Below, in pieces: positions 25,824 through 32,254 of a stretch of 49,597 nt of DNA. The first letter of the stretch is position 1, and every line of letters begins with the position of its first letter. The stretch lies in the IMG/VR virus record IMGVR_UViG_3300030380_001972, positions 4,178-53,774 of that record; one strand, given 5' to 3'. A program made the translations under genes and the position numbers. This stretch comes from a virus. Below the pieces are notes generated by a model. The model had not been told where the DNA came from. It worked only from the letters and a program-made list of their open reading frames with translations, and searched no databases.

Positions 25824-26384
25824 ATGACAAATATAGAAAGCCATAAATCTGTAGCCGTTGAGCTACCTACTTATCGTGTTTTGAAAAAAGTAGCTGAAGC
25901 AGAGTTTCGTACTCCGTCTAAGCAGATTGCTTTTCTTCTTAATCGTGATTACCCTGAGTTATCTGCCGACATACATAACGGTTACGACTCTATGGACGAA
26001 GAAGACACCATAATTCGTACTAACTTAGGTAACGTTGTTGCTTTTGCACCCGAGGCGTGTGAGACACACCGCACTCAGTTTCGTACTTGGCAAGTCTTAG
26101 TGTGCTTGTATAAAAACCGTAGTATTGGTCCTTTATCCACGCCTCAGATCTCTAGCGCGATAAATTACACAAACCGTGGTGGTCTTGCGTCTTCTCTTAA
26201 TGCTCCTCGTAATTATGGTCTTATTGCTTCTCGTCCTATCCAGATAGGTGGCCGTGAACACGAGTGGTTGCTTACAGAGTTTGGTATGTTTGTTGCTAAA
26301 GATTTAGACGAGCGCATTCCTATTCGATTGACCCAAACTGTACTTAGTCAGTACGAGCGTCGATTTTTAGATCAAGTATCATGA
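25824..26384 (+). CDS. Possible transcription regulator: N-terminal ribbon-helix-helix-like, C-terminal winged-helix-like
   Basis: 186 aa from the ATG at 25824 that follows ATGGAG; an ATG at 25782 lies at the expected transcription start and is less likely. Residues about 6-38 (KSVAVELPTYRVLKKVAEAE) look like a ribbon-helix-helix, and residues 85-170 like a winged helix (STPQISSAINYTNRGGLASS then a basic hairpin and LLTEFGMFVAK). The predicted DNA-binding nature is inference from pattern. It has its own promoter-like element and heads an operon with the next three genes through ATGA overlaps. Confidence 0.65.
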   Translation: MTNIESHKSVAVELPTYRVLKKVAEAEFRTPSKQIAFLLNRDYPELSADIHNGYDSMDEEDTIIRTNLGNVVAFAPEACETHRTQFRTWQVLVCLYKNRSIGPLSTPQISSAINYTNRGGLASSLNAPRNYGLIASRPIQIGGREHEWLLTEFGMFVAKDLDERIPIRLTQTVLSQYERRFLDQVS

Positions 26385-26626
26385 AAAAGCCAGACCGTAG
26401 GCATGGTTCGCCATATGATCGCGGCAGTGCCGACCGTTATTACGGTCGGCCAGCTAACCCTCATTTTTATGCTGGTGATACTTACTCGACTGATAAATTC
26501 GATAAGCACAGTATGTCGGACGAAGAGATCGCTGAGTATTATAGGGGCTATGAAGAAGAGGAAGACCGTAAGGATTGGGGCAATAATGAAGTCGACCCAG
26601 AACCAATTAATTGGAGTATAATATGA
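26381..26626 (+). CDS. Small charged protein, Arg/Tyr-rich N-terminus and acidic C-terminus
   Basis: 81 aa, ATG overlapping the previous stop (ATGA). The N-terminal RRHGSPYDRGSADRYYGRP and the acidic MSDEEIAEYYRGYEEEEDRK form a pattern I know from small conserved phage and bacterial proteins of unknown function. No membrane segment. Probably translated together with its neighbours. Confidence 0.7.
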   Translation: MKKPDRRHGSPYDRGSADRYYGRPANPHFYAGDTYSTDKFDKHSMSDEEIAEYYRGYEEEEDRKDWGNNEVDPEPINWSII

Positions 26627-26841
26627 GTACGTTTCCAGCTGATCTAGCCGAAGCCGTTCATTCTATGACATATGAGGAGATTGATAGTTTTGTTACAGAA
26701 ATGTTTAAACGTAGTGATCTTCTTCCTTATATCTTTAGTAAAGCGATTTATTGTAACCTCAAGAAAAGAGAGGCCATTGAAAATGGAGTGTTGTATATGT
26801 CACCGTCAGATCGAGCCGCAAATCCATCCTTCGACGGGTGA
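26623..26841 (+). CDS. Small unknown helical protein
   Basis: 72 aa, starting at the ATG overlapping the previous TGA (ATGA) and preceded by GGAG. Acidic helical N-terminus (LAEAVHSMTYEEIDSFVTEM), no cysteine pattern, no signal. It overlaps the start of the zinc-binding protein at 26783 by 59 bases. Not recognised. Confidence 0.6.
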   Translation: MSTFPADLAEAVHSMTYEEIDSFVTEMFKRSDLLPYIFSKAIYCNLKKREAIENGVLYMSPSDRAANPSFDG

Positions 26842-27067
26842 GGCTTATTGGACAAAAGGCCATAATGCACTACCTGTAAAAGATGGTAGATGTTGTGATG
26901 GTTGTAATCAGTTTGTCGTATTTCCTGCTCGATTAAAACACTTTGAGTTCTTTATTAATGGGTGGACTAACGATGACGACTTTCATACCATCAAAAAAGA
27001 GTTTATAAATAAACTAACTGATCGGAGGAAAGATAATGAGAAATCACCTAATCCGTCTTCACATTGA
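26783..27067 (+). CDS. Small Cys-rich zinc-binding protein
   Basis: 94 aa from the ATG at 26783; the in-frame upstream extension is hydrophobic noise overlapping the previous gene. Cysteines form MECCICHRQI (CxxC) and GRCCDGCNQF (CCxxC) knuckles around the conserved HNALPVKDGRCC. This compact zinc ribbon is common in marine phage genomes, function unknown to me. The C-terminal half is a charged helix. Confidence 0.75.
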   Translation: MECCICHRQIEPQIHPSTGEAYWTKGHNALPVKDGRCCDGCNQFVVFPARLKHFEFFINGWTNDDDFHTIKKEFINKLTDRRKDNEKSPNPSSH

Positions 27068-27233
27068 TAGTATCTCTCCACGTCCTAGACGTATCAAACT
27101 ATCGACAGCTTTTGGTTTGATATTACTTGGTTTTATTCTTACGTTGATAGGTTTGTTTATCTATTCTAATTTCTTTTGGAACCAAGAAATCGAAACCCAC
27201 GCACGGTTTATTCCCGTCAGTATTTTGGTATAG
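27036..27233 (+). CDS. Small single-TM membrane protein
   Basis: 65 aa behind a perfect GGAGG site. A basic N-terminus (RPRRIKLS) precedes one long hydrophobic helix at about residues 24-46 (FGLILLGFILTLIGLFIYSN). Positive-inside topology suggests cytoplasmic N-terminus. It overlaps the previous gene by 32 bases, and its last codons overlap the next promoter-like element. Function unknown. Confidence 0.65.
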   Translation: MRNHLIRLHIDSISPRPRRIKLSTAFGLILLGFILTLIGLFIYSNFFWNQEIETHARFIPVSILV

Positions 27234-27259
27234 TATTCATCTTTATTGTTTACTATAAT
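27225..27259 (+). promoter_or_regulatory. Early promoter-like element B
   Basis: TTGGTA (27225-27230), 18 bp, TTTACT (27249-27254) and TATAAT (27254-27259). The spacer begins with TAGTATTC, giving an ATAGTA/TACTAT inverted repeat. It is almost a copy of element C 675 bases downstream. An AGAAAGGA leader site follows before the next gene. Confidence 0.7.
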
Positions 27260-27298
27260 AATAAAGTAAGAAATATATTTGCACAGAAAGGACAGCAA

Positions 27299-27583
27299 AT
27301 GAGGTATTCAGCACAAATTTATATGCGTGGTAAACACGGTCAATGGTTGACCCCTATCTATCCTCGCATCAGTGATATTGGACGATACTTACGTCGTGCT
27401 TTCGATCGTAAGTTGTTTGAACACCATGACGAGTCTGAAATAAGAGAGATTGTTGTTATAAAAGCACGTCGAGGCAAGAGGCCTATTATTCATGGCTATT
27501 ACGACTTCCGTGGCGATCGTTTAATCTTGGATCGTTCAAAGCCAGCACATCTTAATAATCTTATTTATGGGTTGGAGGGTTAG
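27299..27583 (+). CDS. Small basic protein of unknown function
   Basis: 94 aa from the ATG at 27299, chosen because AGAAAGGA precedes it at about ten bases and the promoter ends just upstream. Arg/Tyr-rich with several beta-like stretches (EIREIVVIKARRGKRPIIHG). High basic charge suggests nucleic-acid contact, not proven. Not recognised. Confidence 0.65.
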   Translation: MRYSAQIYMRGKHGQWLTPIYPRISDIGRYLRRAFDRKLFEHHDESEIREIVVIKARRGKRPIIHGYYDFRGDRLILDRSKPAHLNNLIYGLEG

Positions 27584-27868
27584 ATGTTAGCAGTATATGC
27601 TTTTCGTGACGACACAGGTGAGATTAGTCATGTACAGTTCATGGGAACTGTTTACGAGCTAGGTGACGAAGTAGCCACTACAACGTCAGTCATGAATTAT
27701 ATTAAACAACTTGATCATGATGAAAAATGGCCAGAGAGCTGTTATGCTTTTATCATTAATCTTCGTACTTTAGAAGTTATGTTATTAGACCATGATGAAG
27801 AAATTATCGGCAGTGGTTGTAGTCTTACTGAAACGATCGAAGCGGCTATTCAATCTTTTTATGTTTAG
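27584..27868 (+). CDS. Small acidic protein of unknown function
   Basis: 94 aa starting immediately after the previous stop, behind GGAGGG. Acidic and mixed alpha/beta in appearance, with no Cys pattern or membrane helix. Co-transcribed with the basic protein upstream, so the two may form a complex of opposite charge; that is speculation. Confidence 0.65.
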   Translation: MLAVYAFRDDTGEISHVQFMGTVYELGDEVATTTSVMNYIKQLDHDEKWPESCYAFIINLRTLEVMLLDHDEEIIGSGCSLTETIEAAIQSFYV

Positions 27869-27877
27869 GAGATATAA

Positions 27878-27955
27878 ATGGAGATACCGCCTCAGTATTT
27901 TGTTATAGTAATCATTTATATTGTTTACTATACTAATAAAGTAAGAAGTAAATAG
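27878..27955 (+). CDS. Possible 25-aa membrane mini-protein overlapping a promoter
   Basis: ATG at 27878 follows AGGAG at a good distance. The peptide begins MEIPPQYFVIVIIYIVYY and would be one short transmembrane helix with a basic tail. The frame runs through promoter-like element C, so the hydrophobic residues may simply reflect the AT-rich promoter sequence. The same amino-acid pattern (QYF.IV..IVYY.NKVR) appears in frame at copy B. Confidence 0.35.
   Translation: MEIPPQYFVIVIIYIVYYTNKVRSK
27900..27934 (+). promoter_or_regulatory. Early promoter-like element C
   Basis: TTGTTA (27900-27905), 18 bp, TTTACT (27924-27929) and TATACT (27929-27934). ATAGTAA and TTACTAT form an inverted repeat within the spacer and -10. 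It precedes the DUF932 gene and its AAAAGGAG ribosome binding site. Confidence 0.7.
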
Positions 27956-27983
27956 TTGTCATTACTTAGAAAAGGAGAAAGAC

Positions 27984-28991
27984 ATGGCACATAATATTGA
28001 AACTATGGCTTGGGCTGGCGATGTTCCGTGGCACGGTTTAGGTGTCGAGGTTCAAGATAATTTGACACCTGTTGAGATGATGCAAGCCGCATCACTCGAC
28101 TGGACAGTTTCTAAGCGTCCTGCTTACACGCTCACCGAGGCCGAGTGGCATGAGGGTGTCGCCGTAATGAACGTCGACGGTCATCATTTCCTCACTCGAG
28201 ATAGCGATAACCTTATTTTGTCACATTGCGGTGACGATTACGTCCCTATCCAAAACGAGCAGATCTTCGACTTCTTTAAGAAGTTTACTGAGGCTGGCCA
28301 CATGAAGATGGAGACAGCTGGATCGCTTCGTAACGGCTCAGAGATTTGGGGCTTGGCTAAGATATCGTCAGACTTCAAACTTGCAGGTGGTGACGAGGTC
28401 AAAGGTTATTTGCTTATTAATCAGCCACATGTTGCAGGTAAGGCTATGGTCATAAAGTTCACGCCTATCAGGGTCGTGTGTAATAATACTCTAACCATGG
28501 CTCTTGCCGATGGCGGTGCAGCGTTCCGTATGCCTCATATCCGTGAGTTCGATATGGACGTTCGTCGTGCGGCAGAGGAGGCATTGGGTCTGTCCGAGGT
28601 TCGTCGTAAGGAGTTCCAAGAGCAAGCCGAGTTCCTTTCATCAAAGCAGTTCTCTGGCGAGACCGTTATGAATTATATCGCCGAGTTGTACCAGCCCCAG
28701 CTTCTAATTGATAAAGCAAAGGCTTCAGGTGATGAAGACTTCGTCCTTCAGGAAAAGTTCTCTCGTACCGCTGAGATGGTTATGGGTGCGGTCGACCTTT
28801 CTCCAGGAGCGACACTCAAGTCAGCTAAAGGTACTTGGTGGGGTGCGCTTAATGGTGTGACCTTTGTAGAAGACCACCAACGTCGTGGCGCGGCTGAGGG
28901 TAATGCCCTTCATAGCGCATGGTTCGGTGCTGGGGCTAACCGTAAAGCCAAGGCTCTTTCAAAAGCTATTGAGTATGCCGAGGCCGCATAA
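27984..28991 (+). CDS. DUF932 / phage-plasmid-like protein
   Basis: 335 aa. The N-terminus MAHNIETMAWAGDVPWHGLG and the later QIFDFFKKFTEAG, FTPIRVVCNNTLTMAL and the C-terminal GNALHSAWFGAGANRKAKAL are hallmarks of the DUF932 (TIGR03299) family carried by many phages and plasmids. It is a soluble protein; its biochemical role is unknown, though it is often expressed early and abundantly. The gene uses more C- and G-ending codons than most neighbours. It is expressed from element C and followed by a strong hairpin. Confidence 0.92.
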   Translation: MAHNIETMAWAGDVPWHGLGVEVQDNLTPVEMMQAASLDWTVSKRPAYTLTEAEWHEGVAVMNVDGHHFLTRDSDNLILSHCGDDYVPIQNEQIFDFFKKFTEAGHMKMETAGSLRNGSEIWGLAKISSDFKLAGGDEVKGYLLINQPHVAGKAMVIKFTPIRVVCNNTLTMALADGGAAFRMPHIREFDMDVRRAAEEALGLSEVRRKEFQEQAEFLSSKQFSGETVMNYIAELYQPQLLIDKAKASGDEDFVLQEKFSRTAEMVMGAVDLSPGATLKSAKGTWWGALNGVTFVEDHQRRGAAEGNALHSAWFGAGANRKAKALSKAIEYAEAA

Positions 28992-29035
28992 CAGTTGATG
29001 CTGAGTAACATCTAAAACTACTCTCCTTTCTGCTT

Positions 29036-29068
29036 CAGCCCCCTGATGATCCAACCGTCAGGGGGCTG
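29036..29068. terminator. Strong GC-rich hairpin after DUF932
   Basis: CAGCCCCCTGA (29036-29046) pairs perfectly with TCAGGGGGCTG (29058-29068) around an 11-base loop. There is no T tract on either side, so it may act as an RNA stability element or a factor-dependent terminator rather than a standard intrinsic one. Confidence 0.6.
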
Positions 29069-29114
29069 TTGCCGAATAGTTCCCCTGTTAGACTGATTCG
29101 TACGATACAGTATT

Positions 29115-29154
29115 TTGAGATAGTATTCTCTTACGTTGTATACTATATTATAAT
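29115..29154 (+). promoter_or_regulatory. Early promoter-like element D
   Basis: TTGAGA (29115-29120), 18 bp, TATACT (29139-29144), TATATT (29144-29149) and TATAAT (29149-29154). ATAGTAT and ATACTAT form an inverted repeat with a 13-base gap. It precedes the two paralogous small genes at 29204 and 29491. Confidence 0.75.
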
Positions 29155-29203
29155 GGTAGGCGCGTAGCGTCTCGTCACCGACCAGCAAAGAAAGGATTAG
29201 GTC

Positions 29204-29491
29204 ATGTTTTTATTTTACACACAGTCTTCACAGGATGATTATTCTCAGTTTATTCTTCAAGGTGGTATGTACCTTTGTAGAGAGTCTATCGTTCCTTCTA
29301 TCACCAGCCACCAAGAGTTTTGCGATGGCGAAGTTGATTATAATTATTATGCCCTTGATGCTCAGAAGTTTGAGCTGTGGCGTTTTTCTGACAATGAAGT
29401 TTCTGTAACTAACGATGACGTTTATGTAACTGACGGTGAGTGGGTAAAGGTTGGACTTCCTTACTCCATGCAGATTAAAGAGGTGGCATAA
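29204..29491 (+). CDS. Small early protein, paralogue of its downstream neighbour
   Basis: 95 aa behind AGAAAGGA. It shares with the next gene the layout FYTQ....Y...L..IVP.I...C...V..AL and a C-terminal DGEW motif, so the pair likely arose by tandem duplication. It is acidic, with no membrane helix and no recognised domain. The stop overlaps the next start (TAATG). Confidence 0.7.
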   Translation: MFLFYTQSSQDDYSQFILQGGMYLCRESIVPSITSHQEFCDGEVDYNYYALDAQKFELWRFSDNEVSVTNDDVYVTDGEWVKVGLPYSMQIKEVA

Positions 29492-29709
29492 TGTGGGCTT
29501 ATTATACTGAAACAAATCAGATTCGCACATATCAAAGCGGTGTCTTCAAGAGCCTTGAGGACATCGTTCCACAGATCAAGTTGATTACAGTCTTGTGTGA
29601 AAACCTACTAGATGTTCACCTCGCTCTTAACTTGACGACTATGTCTTGGTATCACTACGACGATGGCGAGTGGTCGTGGATTGGTGACTCTGTATTTCAA
29701 CAAAAGTAG
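29491..29709 (+). CDS. Small early protein, paralogue of its upstream neighbour
   Basis: 72 aa, ATG overlapping the previous stop. YYTETNQIRTYQSG, DIVPQI and DDGEWSWIG align with the 95-aa protein just upstream; this copy is shorter by an internal loop. Function unknown. A hairpin (29718-29737) follows. Confidence 0.7.
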   Translation: MWAYYTETNQIRTYQSGVFKSLEDIVPQIKLITVLCENLLDVHLALNLTTMSWYHYDDGEWSWIGDSVFQQK

Positions 29710-29717
29710 TTGACGTG

Positions 29718-29737
29718 TTGGGGGCTTTTGCCCCCAA
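29718..29737. terminator. Hairpin after the paralogous pair
   Basis: TTGGGGGC (29718-29725), loop TTTT, GCCCCCAA (29730-29737). The stem is perfect and symmetrical but no long T run follows on the plus strand, so termination would be weak. Confidence 0.6.
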
Positions 29738-29750
29738 TGCTATTCCTACA

Positions 29751-29777
29751 GGTTTGAGTGACTCGTTCACGTAAACC
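29751..29777. repeat. Small inverted repeat
   Basis: GGTTT (29751-29755) and AAACC (29773-29777) enclose GTGA/TCAC around CTCGT. It lies in the 286-base gene-free stretch 29710-29995, which otherwise contains only AT-rich sequence, the 29718 hairpin and the inverted repeat at 29968. No gene is visible in that stretch. Confidence 0.35.
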
Positions 29778-29967
29778 TCCATCATAATCTCATAATGTCA
29801 TAATATCTTTGTAAGTGGTTCTTTAACCTTGGTTTGTTGGTATGACATCGTGTTTGCAGGTTATGATAACAAGAGAACGATAAGCCGTCGTGAGTCACTT
29901 TTGCTTCAGTAAATACTTTACTCACTGTAAATATACATTGTTGCGGTGGGTAAGATTTGCTGGTATG

Positions 29968-29985
29968 TTTACTTTGTTAAGTAAA
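29968..29985. promoter_or_regulatory. Inverted repeat upstream of the small terminase gene
   Basis: TTTACTT (29968-29974), TGTT, AAGTAAA (29979-29985). It is a relative of the TTTACTATAGTAAA palindrome and ends about ten bases before the TTG start, so it could be an operator or block ribosome access to the GGAG site. Confidence 0.4.
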
Positions 29986-29995
29986 TGGAGACAGC

Positions 29996-30628
29996 TTGTT
30001 GGCTACTGAAGTAACTACATTGGAATCCCTTGAGTATACGCCCGTCGCACCATCAGAGTGTGGAAATTATTGGGTAACTCCCGATGGTAAGAAACATCGT
30101 CCTCTTTCGCCACGCCATAAAAAGTTCTGTTCGTTGTATGTACAGGGTATGTCTGGTGCTGAAGCGGCTCGCAAATCTGGTTTCACAAAACATAAGTTTG
30201 GCGCGAAAGCTCAAGGCTCTGCTCTACTTCGCAGAAACCCTCTCATCTCTAATCATATCATCGACTTGTTGAAAAAAGAGATCGAGCGACAGAATGTTTC
30301 TATGGAGTCGCATCTTACTGAACTTTCCCGTCTGCGTGATGAAGCCGTTGATTCAGGGCAAATATCCTCGGCTATCAGTGCGGAGATCTCGAGAGGTAAA
30401 GCGGCAGGACTGTATATTGAGAAGAAGGAAGTGACCGTCAACAAAGTCGAAACGATGTCCGATGAAGAACTAAGATCAAAGTTACAGGATTTGTTGGACG
30501 GTGGCAATATGAAAGTGGTGAACCATGTATCAGACAGAGAAGAAACTCTACCAAGCATTGAAGACCAACTTGACCAAGGTTCATTGGCAGAGGATCGAGA
30601 CGGGAGCGTTACAGCAGGGAGTTCCTGA
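29996..30628 (+). CDS. terS: Terminase small subunit (Terminase_2 type)
   Basis: 210 aa. The order LSPRHKKFCSLYVQGMSGAEAARKSGF (residues 37-63), the GSALLRRNPLI block, the coiled-coil LKKEIERQ and the AEISRGKAAGLYIEKKEV segment are those of small terminase subunits with an N-terminal helix-turn-helix. It recognises phage DNA and loads the large subunit. Start is one of two tandem TTG codons, both behind GGAG; no ATG fits. It is 5.5 kb upstream of the large subunit, separated by early-type genes. The 3' end overlaps the nuclease gene by 104 bases. Confidence 0.8.
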   Translation: MLATEVTTLESLEYTPVAPSECGNYWVTPDGKKHRPLSPRHKKFCSLYVQGMSGAEAARKSGFTKHKFGAKAQGSALLRRNPLISNHIIDLLKKEIERQNVSMESHLTELSRLRDEAVDSGQISSAISAEISRGKAAGLYIEKKEVTVNKVETMSDEELRSKLQDLLDGGNMKVVNHVSDREETLPSIEDQLDQGSLAEDRDGSVTAGSS

Positions 30629-30941
30629 TGTCAATGCCTGTTATCATGGTACAGAGTTTTGGCTTGAACTTAAATGTACATCTACTGATACTGTTTCACT
30701 GACTCCGTTTCAATGTTCATGGCACATGCGCCGCGCATCAGTTGGAGGTAGGTCATGGATACTGGTCGCCCATTCAAAACATAATGTTTTGACACTACAT
30801 CGCGGAAGTGATGCTCTGAGGATACTAGACCATGGGGTTTCATCATCTACTGCATTCTCGTACCATGCGCCGATTGATTGGCCTCAGTTTTTGCACGATG
30901 TTTGTTTGACTGACTCACTGCAATTAAAAGCTCTTGGTTGA
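30525..30941 (+). CDS. VRR-NUC / PD-(D/E)XK nuclease
   Basis: 138 aa. Catalytic pattern: an early Glu (Glu25 in IETGALQQGVPD), Asp35, Glu48-x-Lys50 (WLELK) and Gln63 in the following helix, which is the VRR-NUC layout. Enzymes of this family are structure-specific or Holliday-junction endonucleases. Beside the small terminase it may resolve branched DNA before packaging. It overlaps terS by 104 bases in another frame, so translation is probably coupled. Confidence 0.85.
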   Translation: MYQTEKKLYQALKTNLTKVHWQRIETGALQQGVPDVNACYHGTEFWLELKCTSTDTVSLTPFQCSWHMRRASVGGRSWILVAHSKHNVLTLHRGSDALRILDHGVSSSTAFSYHAPIDWPQFLHDVCLTDSLQLKALG

Positions 30942-30964
30942 CTGACCGACTGACTGATTGACTG
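30938..30964. repeat. TGAC/TGAT tetranucleotide repeat cluster
   Basis: A run of TTGACTGACCGACTGACT-type units that starts at the very end of the nuclease gene. Related runs occur at 31505, 31597 and 32255. The units contain stop codons in several frames. Confidence 0.6.
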
Positions 30965-30994
30965 TAGTTCTAGTTATTCATAATTTTGTTTATT

Positions 30995-31034
30995 TTGTAC
31001 TTTACTTCTTCCTCTTACTATACTATATTATAAT
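30995..31034 (+). promoter_or_regulatory. Early promoter-like element E
   Basis: TTGTAC (30995-31000), 18 bp, TATACT (31019-31024), TATATT (31024-31029), TATAAT (31029-31034). The spacer contains TTTACTTC. It drives the small protein at 31089, whose leader carries AGAAAGGA. Confidence 0.7.
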
Positions 31035-31088
31035 CATGGTTAAGGCGGTCGCCTAGCCAGCTGCTCACAGTCAAGAAAGGACATTGTT

Positions 31089-31451
31089 ATGACTGCAGTT
31101 TCTAAGAAGAAGGCTACTTCAACAAAAGCCACTGTTAAGACAGCTTCTGCTACTTTGAAGGTTGTTGATCCCGCTGGTAACTCTGGCATCCCTGCTCCAG
31201 CTCCCAAGGGCTTTGACGGTCGTAAGATCAAGCTTGTTGCTTTGTCTAAGGAAAATCGCCGTTTGCCTAATCAGGCGGTTGTTGTCTTGGATACGCTCAA
31301 GGCTCTCGGTGCTGACAAAAAGCCCGTTACTCAGGCTGAGCTGATTGCGGCCATGCTAGAGAACGGTCTCAAGACTGTTCAGACACCAAAGCGCATTTAT
31401 ACATTCTACCGCAAAGATTTGTTGGAAGAAGGTTACATCGCATACGCATAA
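31089..31451 (+). CDS. Small protein with winged-helix-like C-terminus (paralogue 1)
   Basis: 120 aa. A Lys/Thr/Ala-rich flexible N-terminus (to about 35) leads to SGIPAPAPKGFDGRKIKL and then a compact helical domain resembling a winged helix, ending TFYRKDLLEEGYIAYA. The protein at 32398 has the same layout (CGIPAPSANGRGNLKM ... TFYRKKLIAANLIKVG), and the C-terminus of the 18573 protein is similar. It is likely a small, basic, abundant DNA-binding protein. It has its own promoter and intrinsic-like hairpin. Confidence 0.75.
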   Translation: MTAVSKKKATSTKATVKTASATLKVVDPAGNSGIPAPAPKGFDGRKIKLVALSKENRRLPNQAVVVLDTLKALGADKKPVTQAELIAAMLENGLKTVQTPKRIYTFYRKDLLEEGYIAYA

Positions 31452-31458
31452 GTCAGCG

Positions 31459-31487
31459 AGGGCGGTCATCATTTGACCGCCCTTTCA
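31459..31487 (+). terminator. Hairpin terminator
   Basis: AGGGCGGTCA (31459-31468), loop TCATT, TGACCGCCCT (31474-31483), then TT and a TCATCATC stretch. The stem is a perfect 10 bp; the T run is short. Confidence 0.75.
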
Positions 31488-31504
31488 TCATCCCCATGGT
31501 TTGC

Positions 31505-31516
31505 TTGACTGACTGA
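31505..31516. repeat. TTGACTGACTGA repeat
   Basis: A short copy of the tetranucleotide repeat also seen at 30938, 31597 and 32255. It lies between a terminator and the next promoter-like element. Confidence 0.5.
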
Positions 31517-31564
31517 TGGCACACTACCCTTCATCATCATCTGAAAACCAACAAAGGCCGCGCA

Positions 31565-31587
31565 GTCAAAAATCAATGATTTTTGAC
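31565..31587. repeat. 23-bp perfect palindrome
   Basis: GTCAAAAATCA (31565-31575), a central A, TGATTTTTGAC (31577-31587). It lies in the intergenic region before promoter-like element F and next to TTGATTGA repeats. It could be a binding site for a dimeric protein or part of an origin; its arms could also form a hairpin in RNA. Confidence 0.7.
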
Positions 31588-31596
31588 CAAGGTCTT

Positions 31597-31632
31597 TTGA
31601 TTGATTGACTCACTCATTGTTTGATTGACTCG
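31597..31632. repeat. TTGATTGA/TTGACT repeat cluster
   Basis: Two runs of TTGATTGATTGACT-like units directly follow the 23-bp palindrome and precede promoter-like element F. Confidence 0.55.
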
Positions 31633-31645
31633 GAGCTTGACTATT

Positions 31646-31685
31646 TTGCGATAGCTTTCTTGAGCGGTGTATACTATACTATAAT
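31646..31685 (+). promoter_or_regulatory. Early promoter-like element F
   Basis: TTGCGA (31646-31651), 18 bp, TATACT (31670-31675), TATACT (31675-31680), TATAAT (31680-31685). It drives the gene at 31715, which has AGAAAGGA in its leader. Confidence 0.75.
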
Positions 31686-31714
31686 AGTAGCTAATTATAG
31701 AAAGGAACAAAGCT

Positions 31715-32029
31715 ATGAACGATGTCAAACTAATGAGAGAAGTTTTCGCAGAGGCTGGCATGGCCCTAAAGAACTTACGCGAAGAGTGTCAAGACTTGGG
31801 CGAAATCGTCGAAGGTCACTACTCGGTCGTATGGCGTGGCTTCTATGGCTGTAGTTATTATCGTGCTAATTATGAAGAAGGTATCACACCTTGTGTAATT
31901 CTTGAGACCTATTGGGACAGTTCTGAAGAAGGCTCTACGAGAGGGTTTCAGAGCCTTGGCGAAGCTAAAGAGTATATAGAGTCTGAGGCAGCTTGGCTCT
32001 TTGAAAACGTCTTCGCTGAGAGGGCTTGA
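31715..32029 (+). CDS. Small acidic unknown protein
   Basis: 104 aa behind AGAAAGGA. Acidic, aromatic-rich (YYRANYEEGITPCVILETYW), ending in an acidic helix (LGEAKEYIESEAAWLFENVF). No domain recognised. A 34-aa membrane mini-protein starts two bases after its stop. Confidence 0.65.
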   Translation: MNDVKLMREVFAEAGMALKNLREECQDLGEIVEGHYSVVWRGFYGCSYYRANYEEGITPCVILETYWDSSEEGSTRGFQSLGEAKEYIESEAAWLFENVFAERA

Positions 32030-32030
32030 C

Positions 32031-32135
32031 ATGCTTGACCAGTTTCTAAGTGCATTGAAAGTTATCGCCCTTGGCAGTATTGCAGTTTACTGTCTAATTG
32101 GCTTCGCGCTTGTGTTATTTTATCAAGCTGTTTAA
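32031..32135 (+). CDS. 34-aa single-TM mini-protein
   Basis: ATG at 32031 follows GAGAGGG and starts directly after the preceding gene. The sequence is one long hydrophobic helix (VIALGSIAVYCLIGFALVLF) with a short polar N-terminus, ending at TAA 32133-32135. Small phage membrane peptides of this kind often interfere with host envelope functions; here the role is unknown. Confidence 0.55.
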   Translation: MLDQFLSALKVIALGSIAVYCLIGFALVLFYQAV

Positions 32136-32144
32136 CTAATTTTT

Positions 32145-32166
32145 GGGGGCGGCTTCGGTCGCCCTC
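32145..32166 (+). terminator. UUCG-capped hairpin
   Basis: GGGGGCGGC (32145-32153), tetraloop TTCG, GTCGCCCTC (32158-32166). The C(UUCG)G cap makes the RNA hairpin very stable. A weak T run follows, so it serves as a terminator or RNA end protector. Confidence 0.7.
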
Positions 32167-32254
32167 TATCATCATCACTCCCCTCTTCATCATCATATGT
32201 TTGCCGTGCGCATGCGTCAATATGCGCTCGATTGATATTGACTGTCTTCGCTCT

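Noticed and set aside
29710-29995. Possible attachment site or integrase remnant in the gene-free stretch
   Set aside because: Only small hairpins and AT-rich sequence are visible; no integrase, tRNA fragment or direct repeat supports an attachment site.
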